Assembly: GCF_036785885.1 (NCBI RefSeq)
Contig: NC_092312.1
Location: 12,976,001-13,040,000 of the forward strand
Direction: 5' to 3'
DNA: 64,000 nt
Origin: Coffea arabica
Taxonomy: Eukaryota > Streptophyta > Magnoliopsida > Gentianales > Rubiaceae
Shown here: one piece after another, positions 1 to 10,985 of the stretch
Position numbering within the stretch: the stretch's first letter is position 1
Layout of the letters: every line of letters starts with the position of its first letter
Position numbers and translations under genes: made by a program
The notes under the pieces: generated by a model
Told to the model about the DNA's origin: nothing
Databases searched by the model: none
What the model saw: only the letters and a program-made list of their open reading frames with translations

Positions 1-643
1 GAAGTTTAAATATGCAAAGCGATTCATTTAGTGATGTAAAGAAACGATGAGGAGGCTAGGCTAGGTCATCTGCTGGTTTCGTGGTTGCGTGCATTTGAGT
101 TGTGAGAGGATTGAGATGGACCTGGTGATCATTCTTTCTTGTTTGCCTTTCTAATTTTTTTTTTCATGCAAGCATGTGTATATTTGGAGAACTAAATTAT
201 CATGAATTTTACTTGTACATAGATGAAGTTCTTTTCATCTTGTTTGAAAAATGAAATGGAGGCAGGTATGTGCTGTGATCAAACACTTGTACATTCTTTA
301 TCTGATTCTATTTGTAATATTGAGCTTTTTTGTGTGCTGTCGAAGCTTACATTAGCACTCACAATGTCAATAGTAGTAGTGCCTCGTTCCTACGCTCATT
401 GCCAATAGACTTACATTTGTGAAGATGCTACAGAAAACCTCCTTAACCTGATACACTAACGCTAGTTTCTTCCAGCCTGTGGTCAAAGATATCGACTCCA
501 GGCTCACCCGTATCTCAGAATTAAATTGCTGCACAGGGACATAGGATCTCAGAACTGTATCATATCGCTAGTTGCAGAACTGTAACATGTCACTAGTTCA
601 AGAGCGCTAATTATGTAACGATATGTTTCTGCTTTTTCTTCAG

Positions 644-731
644 TTCTGTTCCCAAAGCACCACCAAAACAGAAGAGAAAAAAGGGTGGTTTTTATGAGCT
701 GCAGCTACAACTTTTTAATGATTCTCTTTAG
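644..731 (+). other. possible terminal exon of an unidentified upstream gene
   Basis: A pyrimidine-rich tract ending in CAG at 641-643 is followed by a frame that reads a basic Pro/Lys/Arg stretch (PKAPPKQKRKKGG) and then FYELQLQLFNDSL with a TAG stop at 729-731. The amino-acid pattern looks more like real protein than most short frames nearby. I cannot identify the family, and the preceding exons are not evident. It could be the last exon of a gene whose body lies left of the window, or chance. Confidence 0.2.
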
Positions 732-892
732 CTGTAAAAGCAACTTAAGTGAAGCATGCATTAGTCTGCAAAGTTTTCAGAATAAAAGGTAACTCGCTGT
801 TTTTGTATCCCTATGTCCTCCTTTAGTCTTTGCTCAATTCGTATAACTCTAAGAACATTGTCAAGCTGCCATGCCAACTGTATGTACAGATT

Positions 893-894
<2 letters not shown>

Positions 895-950
<56 letters not shown>

Positions 951-975
951 TCACAAACACACACACACGCACACT
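895..975. repeat. (CT)n/(CA)n compound microsatellite
   Basis: A run of CT dinucleotides from about 895 to 952, with one A interruption near 936, passes into a CA-rich run up to about 975. Apparent open frames across it on both strands are simple-repeat artefacts. Confidence 0.9.
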
Positions 976-3374
976 CATAGAGTTAGCTCTACAAGTACTT
1001 AATAATGAGTTAATTCTATTCAATGTCTCAATTAATGTACTATCTAGTTTTCCTAATATTTCATTGATATGATAATATGACCATGTCCACATATTCGGGT
1101 TCACAAACAATAGTGGTAGGTTGCAGTCACCTAATTTCATCCTCAGCAGCACGGAATGCAATGAAAGTCTCCCATCAAATGTATGGTTAAGACTTGAGAA
1201 TGAAGCAGCCATTTCATCTTTTCGTTATTAGGAAGAAGAAAAAAATTGGCATACACAAGCTGTAAAAGGAAAACTAGAAAGCACGTGACTTGTAAAAAGA
1301 AAGAATTCAGAATAAAGAATGTTGGGAGCATTTTAAGGAAACAAGCTAACACTGCAGGTATCAAGAAGCCAAAACATGAATACTTGTGCGTACATTGACC
1401 TTTCCTTTACTTAAATGGGCGCCTGCAGCATCTGTAAAGGGAAAATCATGGCTAGTAAAATATTTAATGTTGCAAGAACTTTTATCAAGAGTCTCTTTTC
1501 TTGCGAATTTGAAAGGTTTGCCCTATTGTTTATTACTAAGTACCATTCACAGCTTCTGACATTTGCTTAAATGGAGTCAATAATTGCTTGCTCCTTAGTC
1601 CGCTTGCTGCTCATAATCTTGCCCACATTCCATCTCTCACATGGTTACCAATAGTTGCATCAGACTGCAGGGCTAGAACTAATTAAATTCCAAACAATTG
1701 GCATTATCTAAAATCAATTCTTTTTGCACTAAATTAGTCGGAGGAAACTTCAAAGAATTCAAGAAGATTTCCCAGCTCATCCAAAAAGTTAGTTCCTATG
1801 AACATGCTCTGCTTGGATCTTTTGTGTTCAATGCCCCCATATGCCACAGTGCTGCCCAACCATATGAGAAGACCGAATAGGAAATTAATTGTTTTTATGC
1901 AATAAACTTCTTTTCATCTCCAAAGGTGTCACATGGATAAAAATTATCTACACCTCGACATTCTAAATCCAGATATTATATAAATTATAATGCAGGTAGT
2001 ACACGTTGATAATCCATCAAATGCATCAATGTAAGATAAGCGGGCGTGAATTTAACCCGTCTAAAAGTTAATTAATAGATGAATTTAATAATTGTTTTTC
2101 AAATATGATGGACTGAAGTGGCATGAAGAATCAAATGTTCAATAATTTGGATTAAACTTTTTCTTCTTCTCGTGCACTTCGGCCCCCAAATCAGATCATT
2201 ATCTATATGGACCGGTTTTTACACTACAAACATAAGTCTAGAGTAGAACTAAGCAAATAAGTAAATCTTTCTTGAAAACACAAATGTGTCTGTTTTATCA
2301 CATTCCTATTCCTCTTTGTAGTTTCTTAAATTTCACTCCTCTTCTGCTAAAATAAATTTAAAAAAAAAAAATTTGATGTGTCTATTTTAATTTGTGTTTG
2401 GTAAACTAGAACCAGAAGCCATTCTCATAAATGTCTGATTCTTTATTCCTTCTCATGTCAACATGCATCAATTTTCTCACTTGGGATGCTCTATGGTAGG
2501 ACTTTAACTTAAAAGAGGCTCCTACCGTCTATAGTTGAGGATTATCAATGAGAAATAGATGGAAGTACTTGTTTTTCTTGCGCTGTATTAAATACAGTGA
2601 TATGGAGTGGTTGGACAGAATTCACCAATTATCAATTACTGCTTCGCTTGCGATCACAATGAAAATCAGGTAACTGTGAACACCCTGTGTGCTACAACTA
2701 GAATGTCATCGATGTCATTTAGGTTAAAGGTGATGGGATCCTTATTATTGTTGTTGTTAAGATACTTCAGAAAAGGAATTCCTGCTACTTGACGGCATTC
2801 AAGAAAGCAGTCCAAAATTTCAAATGGGATCAGAAATTGGCTCCGCTCAAAGTTACAGTAGAATATATTACCATATCACTGGTCAATACCACTAGATGAA
2901 TAGGAGTGGTAACATTTGCACCGCCCATTAAACATTTCTCTTCTCAAGAGGGGCAGTTGAAATTTTGAATGCTAGAGCAAAAGTGAAGATCATCAGCTGA
3001 GAGCCTTCTTTAATTCACTTGCCATGCTATTAAAACTGACAGCTAGGAGATGTTCGTATCCAAGAAAGAAAAGTGATGTAGCCAAGACAATCATGCATAG
3101 TGAATGCCAAATTTGCGTACTTTCTGAAAATGGGCAACAATTTTGAAAGTGCATGTTGGTGTATTACCAAACTTGAAACTATTGAAGTGAAAGCAACAGA
3201 TGCCAACCACTGACCTTTCAGCTGATAGCTACACCTCTTCATAACAATTGCTATCAACACCCAAATTTAACAAAGGCACATTAGCAAATCAGCTACAATA
3301 ACATTAAAGAAATTATAGTAACATAATAAAACATACACCTACAAAGCACAAAAAAGATGAAACCTAGAAGATGA

Positions 3375-4697
3375 TTAGTCTTGATAATGCAGAAGATTTG
3401 TAGGTGAAGATGGCTTGCTAGAAACTGGCTTTTGCTTCTCAGGGCCTGGAATTCTGGCTGCAGCAGAAAGTTCTGATAACCCACCATCACTGGAAAATCT
3501 AGCGCTTGAAAAACATAAATTTGGAAATTGGCTATCCAATGTTGGACCACGGATTGGAGAGAAGCTGGACTGAAGGGGTTCCCTGTGAAAAAGCAACTGA
3601 TTCTGGTCAAAAGGTGATGGAAAATGTAGTGGCAGCTCAGAGTTGACTAGAGTCTCCTGAGATCCTTTTGCATTGCTAGAATTAGAATTCCAAGCCAAAA
3701 TTCTTTGACATCTAGCCGTTTCTGAATTGATTTCACCTTGACAGTGGGATGAGGAGGAGGGTGGCGGAATTAGACCCTGTTGACCACCAGAAAAAAGAAA
3801 AGAGAAATCTTGGACAGTGTGGAAAGACGGAGAAAGCCCTTGTGTTTGACTTTTATTGTTTCTTGAAGTACTAAGATCACCACCATGTGGGTAGCTATAG
3901 AAGCCAAGTGAGGATGTGGTTGGAATGACACCATTTTCCATGGAAAAGAAACTGAAATTGTTGATGGAGGTATCATCGTTATTCATATACTCTTGGCCGT
4001 CAATTCTACATGCAGATTCTGAGCAGTTAATTCTGCTCTCTTCTTGAACATCAAGGCCTTTTTCTGGTAGAGGATTTCTTGGTTGCATCAAAATGCTGCA
4101 ACCATCAAGATTGGTTGTGGTAGCATAGCTAGAATCATGCTCAAGAGCATCAATAGCAGCTTTTGCCTCCTTCATTAGCCAATCAATGGCTTTACTGGGA
4201 CGGTCATAGCCAAGCCGGTCTTGCACGTCATAGAACTCGATAGCAGTGTTTGGTGATAGTCTAACTCGTCTGTCCCTCGGACCTCTAGCAGTACCGACCT
4301 TGCTGTGCCGGTCCTTTCTTCCTGTGGATCGAAAAATGCGCCCACCAGGGATCTCTATACTATTTCCTTTTGCTCTTTTAGGCTTCAATCTTGTTGACCC
4401 TTGATTGGAAACGTCTTGCATTCTCCCTTTAAACTTTGCAGATTTGATGTGTTGGTGATTTGGATCCAATGTTTGGCCAGATGAAATCAGGTCTGGCCAT
4501 TTTTCTTGGTGGATATCTATTGATGATTTTCCAACGCTTTTATCTGGCTGATGAAAATGCTGATTGTAGAAATGACTGTACTGATATCCTTTATCTTCAT
4601 TTTTATTGTTCTCATCATCGTCTTCGTCTTCGGACGGATGAAGTTGATATTTTTGAGGATCCAGATTTGGAAGAAGTTTTCTGTTTACTTTGCTGTC
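3375..4697 (-). CDS. class II (CIN, TCP4-like) TCP transcription factor
   Basis: Nuclear DNA-binding regulator of the CINCINNATA group, which in other plants limits cell proliferation and promotes differentiation of leaves. The TCP basic helix-loop-helix region lies at about 4319-4146, beginning [20 protein letters not shown], followed by [19 protein letters not shown]. The C-terminal half is Ser/Asn/Gln-rich, as in TCP4-like proteins, and contains a miR319 target. The stop is at 3375-3377. The first in-frame ATG is at 4421 (about 348 aa). The frame stays open upstream to 4697, just after a TAG at 4698-4700, through an acidic Asp/Glu/Asn-rich stretch typical of TCP N-termini, but with no ATG. 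The true start may therefore be in a spliced upstream exon. I give the whole open frame; 3375-4421 is the minimal coding region. One variation: the peptide over the miR319 site reads REPLQSS where RGPLQSS is usual. Confidence 0.88.
   Translation of the reverse strand, partial: DSKVNRKLLPNLDPQKYQLHPSEDEDDDENNKNEDKGYQYSHFYNQHFHQPDKSVGKSSIDIHQEKWPDLISSGQTLDPNHQHIKSAKFKGRMQDVSNQGSTRLKPKRAKGNSIEIPGGRIFRSTGRKDRHSKVGTARGPRDRRVRLSPNTAIEFYDVQDRLGYDRPSKAIDWLMKEAKAAIDALEHDSSYATTTNLDGCSILMQPRNPLPEKGLDVQEESRINCSESACRIDGQEYMNNDDTSINNFSFFSMENGVIPTTSSLGFYSYPHGGDLSTSRNNKSQTQGLSPSFHTVQDFSFLFSGGQQGLIPPPSSSSHCQGEINSETARCQRILAWNSNSSNAKGSQETLVNSELPLHFPSPFDQNQLLFHREPLQSSFSPIRGPTLDSQFPNLCFSSARFSSDGGLSELSAAARIPGPEKQKPVSSKPSSPTNLLHYQD
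3565..3585 (-). promoter_or_regulatory. miR319 target site in the TCP mRNA
   Basis: The plus strand reads CTGGACTGAAGGGGTTCCCT. It matches 12 consecutive bases of the mature miR319 5' region (positions 2-13, TGGACTGAAGGG), so the TCP transcript can pair with the miRNA seed and central region. The site lies in the usual place, over codons for R-E-P-L-Q-S-S. It implies post-transcriptional repression of this gene by miR319, as for the TCP2/3/4/10/24 group. Pairing with the miRNA 3' part is weaker and needs a one-base bulge or mismatches. Confidence 0.82.
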
Positions 4698-4700
4698 CTA

Positions 4701-5203
4701 GTCTTCTGAACCCTTTTGGCCTGCAGGGGCTTTTGGCTTGTGAGTTCTTTGTCCAAGTATCAGAATCTGTCACCCTTGGGCCCTCAGGTGAACCACATAT
4801 GTATATCAATAGTATTCAATCAAAATTGTTCTTTCCTGTACAGATTTTTAAACTTCCGTAAGAAAATGAAAAAAAAAAAAACACAAGAAAGTAGTCCGGA
4901 TAGCAAAAATGTAGCAAAAGAACTTTTGCTATCCAATCAAGTCTATTCAGAATGCAACAATTTCACATGTGCTAATTATTTCCAAAAAGATGAAAATAGT
5001 GCTAATCAAACCAAATTTTTAAGTAAGTTAAGCAATGATTAAAGTAGGGTCAAGCTTACTTGAAGAAGCAAAGCACAGATCAGGAGAAGTAACCATAAGA
5101 ACTACAGCAGTGGAATTGCTATTCAGGATCAGGTGTGTGGAGTGGTGGCCTTTCCTTTGTGTGTGTTGTGTGTGTGTATATGTGTATATATACACACACA
5201 TAC

Positions 5204-5252
<49 letters not shown>

Positions 5253-8200
5253 TATGCTAGAGCTTTGCTGTAGCGAGTTTGAAGGAGTAGCAACAAACAA
5301 GCAGTACCATTAAGTGCATGCATGCTGCCCCTGGTGGAATCGGGAAACAGTAATTGGTACTTTTTTCACAGATACACTTAAAGGGAGACAGATTAGTACT
5401 GTTTGCAAAATTAAGCACTGCATTCTGCATGGGCTTCTGTCTGTGTATTAAAACAGATACAGGGTGCCAATTCATCTCATTTCTGATGATTCAAATTCAA
5501 CTTTTTCCTGCGACATATTTTGGCCTTTCAGCAACGTGTATATTTTGCAGCATGCAAAGAAACAAGACAAATTCTTGTCACATCACAACTCCACTCATTG
5601 AGAACTATAGTCCATTAATTACCTAAATCCATATTGAACACGAAAATGACCTATATATAACGCATTGCTCAAGAGGGCCACAAAAATTCAGTGATGTAGA
5701 TGCATAGATTAAAGGATTTGAAGGACAAAATATAACACAATCTTCATATCAACTCCCACAGTGATATATTTTGATGATATACTCTGATTAGATTACGAAA
5801 GGTACATAAAATCTTTTAAGATTTATGTCCACTGTAAAGAGTCGTCTTAGGAGTTAGGAGGAATTGTTTTATAAGACTTAACAAGGACACTGCCGAGACG
5901 AAAGAATATCTATATGAATTAATGCGTTGGCTTTCCATAATGTACGTCCGCAATTAATTAAATGACAAAATCCGGGGGCTCTAACTCAAAGGGTGCGGGT
6001 CACACTTACACAGAAGGCAATTCTAGCCATTGACTTCAAATTCATTTGGAACGAAATGAAGGATTCTCAACGGACCAAATTGAGATGGACTAATACGTGT
6101 GTCACTCACCGCTAGATCTATTAATGGAACAAGAACGGGCCAAGTGGGCCCAAGCTCGGCTCGCTCACCTCAAAACGCAAGCCTAATGTAAGTCTAAAGC
6201 CTAAAGTTCGAAGCTTGAAAATTCTATTTCCTTTATGAGAGTCGAGTTTGGAACTCGTTGAATCCCACCAATTTACAGTATTACTCTTTTTTTTTTTTTC
6301 TGAAAACAATAACTATTGTCTAATCCATCTATCCTAAATTACAGGGGAGGGGGGTCTAAACAGACTATATTTGGGACACAAATCTTACTAGATCAAGGAA
6401 GTATTTTGATACAATCTTTGAATTTTTTTTACTACAAATGAAATTTAAACTCCAGCCGAGATCAGTGGTTCATTTACAGCACTACTTATTTTTCTAGGAA
6501 CTGAAAGAAACTCACACACGCACTCAATTAGAACAAATACGGGAGTAACCTGAAAGAGTGATTCGAAAACAGTCTAAGAGAGATCCGTACGAAACATCCA
6601 TCCAATCAATTGATGACGGAAAGATTAACAACACTACTCACTGCAGTTATTTTACTTATTTATGGCCTCATCTAAAGGGCGACTGAGGGTAGGAGATGGA
6701 ATACATCCTTTAGATGCCAATAGATGGGTCCCTCCTAGGCTCAAGGAACAAGGTCAGTTGCATGCGTGCATGTGCATGATACATGGGTGCTACTATTACT
6801 GTTTGCATACTGAACCTTTTCTTCTCCCGTGGTGGGAGGTATCTTTTTATCCTTCTACATTACTTTCACTGTGTTCTTCATCATATCCACCAGACGTTTA
6901 AACAGTAGTAGTTCCTGTTTCAATGTCAAAAGTTGATAACCAAGTATGAAATTTTTGCAATTATTGCCTTTCCTTTTTAGGATAGAAGGAGCATAAAAAT
7001 TTTAAGATAACCAAGAACTTGTGGGCTTTGCACTACCATTTTACATAACCATCAAAGCTTGCAGCGCATTTAGCTAGTTCACGAGCTACTCCATTGTAAC
7101 ACTACTATTAAGACTTAAGGGGATTGACAATTTAAAAGCAAAACTTGGAAACTCTCTTTGTTAGATGTCTACATGAAATTAATTACTACGTAATGTGAAA
7201 AAATATATGTGTTCTTCACAATTTCGTCAGCTTGTAACCAAAAAAAAAAGAAGGAAAAAATTGACAACTTTATTGATATCTTTTCATGTATGTTTATATC
7301 GTCCCATCTCGAGATGTTGATTCGATATGAGCCTTAGATTGCATATAGAATGGATTATGGTATTAGTTTACTTAAAATTAGGAAGTTTTAATTCTACCTT
7401 TATAGCCTTTCCAGCCTTTAGTGTAGGCAAAGTAATGGCCGCAGTAAAGTGGCAGGATTCTGCAATGTAGGATTAGTTGCATAATTCTCTTATAATGCCC
7501 CTATCCCACATGGGAAATGGATTAATAACTTGATTTAATTATTTTGATCCCTTAATTTCCGACCCAACCCTTGAAGAAATATATGAACCATCTAGAGTAT
7601 TGCTACAAAGTAAAATTTGATTTGGCGTTTAAATTTAAATTAAGATAATGTGGCATGGATTTATACCTGTCAGCGTATATTCGATTTGAACTTTAAACCT
7701 AATAGTTGGATGATGAATTCTGAAGACAATTTTGAACCTATTAGCGAGGAGAACTTGAAAAACTTTTTCTCTAGATATTGGGTCAATCCAGTGGTTTACA
7801 TAAGCAATTATAAAATAAGAGGAACAGATTAATCATTTATTAATTTTAAAGCTAACTTTGTGTTAATATTGCTTCACTTTTGACAAGCATGGCTGATCTC
7901 AAGAAAATTTTCTTTGTAGTTTTTACTTCCCAGTTTTGGCCACATAATGTAGTAATTATTAGAAGAAATCGGCTTTTATCGAGACGAACGAAAAGAAAGA
8001 AATGATCAGAAACTAGAATCGAGAAGACCATCATTCTTTGCATGGCACAATGGGGAAGTCCAACCAGGATTGATTGGTCCTTGCAGTGTCATGTTTTGGC
8101 ATGTGGGGCGGAGCCCACTTGGTATGATTAGTCTCGACAATTAACGGATTGGGCCTACGTAAATGGTCATCTCCACTGTGCCAAAAGTACGAACCCAACA

Positions 8201-8287
8201 AAAAGGAAATAGAGACGGGTCTTGCATGGCCCGCTTTTTGCACCACCTTTTCAATTCACTTTTTTTCTTCTTCTTCTTCTTTGGGGC
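4701..8287. other. intergenic region upstream of the TCP gene
   Basis: Contains the presumed promoter of the minus-strand TCP gene and a GT/TA/CA microsatellite near 5160-5250. Open frames are short and featureless. No conserved domain, RNA gene or bounded transposon was recognised. Confidence 0.45.
5158..5252. repeat. (GT)n(TA)n(CA)n microsatellite
   Basis: Alternating GT, TATA and CACA blocks with TACA units form a compound, partly self-complementary dinucleotide repeat. Several apparent open frames rich in Tyr-Ile or Val-Cys across it are artefacts. Confidence 0.9.
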
Positions 8288-9938
8288 TAACTACACCAAA
8301 AACCCCTGAAAGTGTGAAACACTTTCACTTTGCCCCCTTAAATTCAAAGAACAGGCACTTTGCCCATAATTTTAATGGACACAAAGTCAACTTTCAATTG
8401 AAAAGGGTTGCACTAACAATTATACCCTAAGAATGCCCCATAAAGAGTGTTTAAATTGTTTTTTCCTTTAAAGTCTTCTAGTATTTTGCTCTAGATTTGA
8501 TTTCAATTAACCTTGGAAAATAAAGGAGTTAAGTATAAGTCTTGCATATGTTCAAAAAATTAATAGAAGGTCATGATTGCGAATTCAATTTGTTCAAAAA
8601 AATATATGGTTGTTTTTCTTTTCTGCAAAGATGTTATAAGTAATTTTTGTTTATCCTTTTCCCCAATTCCCACGGCACAAAAGTGCCAAGTTCCTCCCAA
8701 CAAATACTAAAATAGAATCAGCAGCATTAGTTCTGTCACGTACCTAGAGGGGTGTTTGTTTGCATATAAACGTTTGTAAGGTTAATGTAGTCATTGTACA
8801 AAATTTCCATCTAACAGATTAGAAAACATCTTTCGCTTATTGTGAGCCAGGCAAGATGACTATTGTTTGGATTGCAGAGTGTGAAGAAAATAAGAAAAGA
8901 AGTGAAAGATGACTATTCTTTAGATTGCACTTTCACTTCGCTCCCTCGAATTCAAAAAATAGGCACTTTGCCCATAATTTTGATGGAGACAGACGCAACT
9001 TCAAGTTACAAAAGATTGAATGCACAATTTTATTGTTAGAATGCCAAAATAATGTTTTTTTTTTATTGTGTTTCCCTTTGAACTTTTCTAGTTTGTTACT
9101 CTTGATTTGTTTTCAATTAATCTTAGAAAATAAAAGTTAATTATTGGCTTTGTTTGGAACAATCTTTCCACATAAAATCAATTTTTTGTTAATAAAAGAT
9201 TGTTAGAAGGACATGATGTGCAAATTAATATTGTTTAGAAATTGAGATTTTTTTTTCTTTCTTTTTATGCAAGGAACTTGTAGTAATTTAGATTATCTTT
9301 TTCCCCAATTGCCATTGCACATAAGTGCCAGGTTCCTTCCATCAAAAGCTAAAAATAGGATAATTAAAATTAGTTTTGGCACGTAGTACGTATGTATGTG
9401 CGCACATGTATATACATATATATATATACACACACATACACACATGCATACATATATATAGTCATGTCACAAAGTTCCATTTAACGGATTTATTAGAGAG
9501 CATTATTGACTCATCATTAGTGTTTTGAAAACCAGACCAATTGGTTTGACCCGTAGAATCGTAAATTGATTGTGTTCTTATTTGGTTCAATAATTAATCC
9601 AAAAATTCAATTAAATCGGTCAAAACCGTTTCAATCAAAAGCCGATTGGACTAGTAAAAATCATAAAAAACCTGGAGGATCAACTAGAGTTCACCAAATT
9701 TTTATTTTTTTTTAACAAAATATTCAATTTTATTTATAATTTATAATACTAAAATAAATAAAAAATGATTAAAACATTGAATCGGGGTTAAAGAAGTTGA
9801 ACCGCAACTCTTTCAATTCGCTTCTTGGTCCAGATTTAAAAAGATTGCTAATTGTGAGTGGGGCATACTTACTGTCGTTTTGATTGAATGGGGCAAAGTA
9901 AAACTTATGTCCACTTTCATGGGGATTTAGTGTAATTA
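8288..9938. mobile_element. 1.65 kb non-autonomous TIR element with internal direct repeats
   Basis: The left end (TAACTACACC, then AAAACCCCTGAAAGTG and CACTTTGCCCC) is mirrored at the right end by the reverse complement of TAATTACACTAAATCCCCATGAAAGTG and ACTTTGCCCC, giving imperfect terminal inverted repeats of about 50 bp. Inside are two diverged direct copies of about 500-570 bp, roughly 8321-8825 and 8929-9497. They share CACTTTGCCCATAATTTT, a TTTGATTTCAATTAA-like block and CAAGTTCCTCCCA/CAGGTTCCTTCCA-like blocks. No transposase is seen. A clear target-site duplication was not found. A second small inverted-repeat element may be nested near 9520-9845. Confidence 0.5.
9520..9845. mobile_element. 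possible nested MITE with GGTT/AACC-rich ends
   Basis: The left end (ATTAGTGTTTTGAAAACCAGACC) and the reverse complement of the right end (ATTAGCAATCTTTTTAAATCTGGACC) match loosely. Interior motifs such as GGTCAAAACCG and GGTTGAACC resemble the better-preserved MULE-like MITE at 47421-48155. No clean target-site duplication was seen. Confidence 0.35.
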
Positions 9939-10189
9939 ATCCTTTTCTTTATCATTTATATTTGCGTTTACTGTTTTCCTTGGTTACTGTATTGTTCAAA
10001 GAAGAAGAGGAGGATGAGGTGTAGACGTGTGATTCTTACAAATAGGCTGCAAAGTAAGTTACCAAATTCTCCCGTGAAAGTTTCGCTAAATAAGAGAGTG
10101 GGACAATGTTCACGCATTGTCATACGTGCGGTTGGTTTAGGGGCACATAGACATTTTGTGATCTCAAGGTGGAAGGAGACTGAACCACC

Positions 10190-10495
10190 AGCCGGATTAG
10201 TGGCCACCGTCAAGCCTTTAAGGTTTGGTGGGGTGGGAGTTCAAATCTTGCCTCCCATAAATTGTCACATTAAAATGTGAATTTGATTCAAAAAATTCAA
10301 GTGAATGTGCAATGCACTCGTTTGGTCCGGTGATGGTTCAGTCCCCTCCGAATTACTCTTGAATCTCCTTAAGTGTATTTCATCCCGTAGTGTAGATAAA
10401 TTAGAATATACTACAGTTATGGTCTCCGAAAAAAAAAGGGTGATAGGAGACTGTGTACACCACTACCCTTTATTCTCCAAAAAAAAAAAAAAGAT
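10190..10495 (+). mobile_element. possible SINE-like insertion ending in poly(A)
   Basis: Contains a Pol III box-B-like motif (GGGAGTTCAAATCTTGCC) about 45 bp after a TGGCCACCGTCAAGCC stretch that could be a weak box A. The unit ends in an A-run at about 10481-10494. No flanking duplication was found, so this is a tentative tRNA-derived SINE. Confidence 0.3.
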
Positions 10496-10985
10496 TTGAA
10501 GAAATTACAGCACAGAGAGGACATAAAACTGGATACTTTATGAAGAAAAAATAAGAGTAAATGTTATGGATTAATCTTCTATACATTGACAATTGTGAAT
10601 ACACTTTTATTATTAAATGCATGACACATAAGTTGAATTTGAATTTAAAATCCAAATTTTACAAATATATCGTGCATATGATTGTGATAATATATACACT
10701 GTCAGTATATATAAGATTTATGACACATACGATTGACATATATATAAAAACTGCAAAAATAGTGTCCACGAAAAATTAATTCAAGAAAGATTAATCCAAA
10801 CAATAAAAGTAACTCAGCTGGAGAGCTAATTCTAAAATTTTATGTTGTAAGATTATACAATACAGATTCCTTAATATGCTAATATTCCTATTATACTGTT
10901 ATCAACGATTTGAAATTGGCATTTTAAAATTGCATCATTTTATTCCGCATGTAGTAAAAACTGCAAGAATAGTGTCCTATTACAC

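Larger units (their letters stand above)
1..3374. other. intergenic region, no confident gene
   Basis: About 3.4 kb with only short open frames that show no recognisable domain. It contains one weak exon-like stretch (listed separately), a CT/CA microsatellite near 900, and the 3' flank of the minus-strand TCP gene. I see no tRNA, rRNA or clear transposon here. Confidence 0.5.

Noticed and set aside
4460-4861. 133-codon plus-strand frame opposite the TCP N-terminus
   Set aside because: It is antisense to the TCP reading frame and has no domain. It starts at TTG, not ATG.
5028-5323. Overlapping frames rich in Tyr-Ile and Cys-Val
   Set aside because: They are read-outs of the dinucleotide microsatellite.
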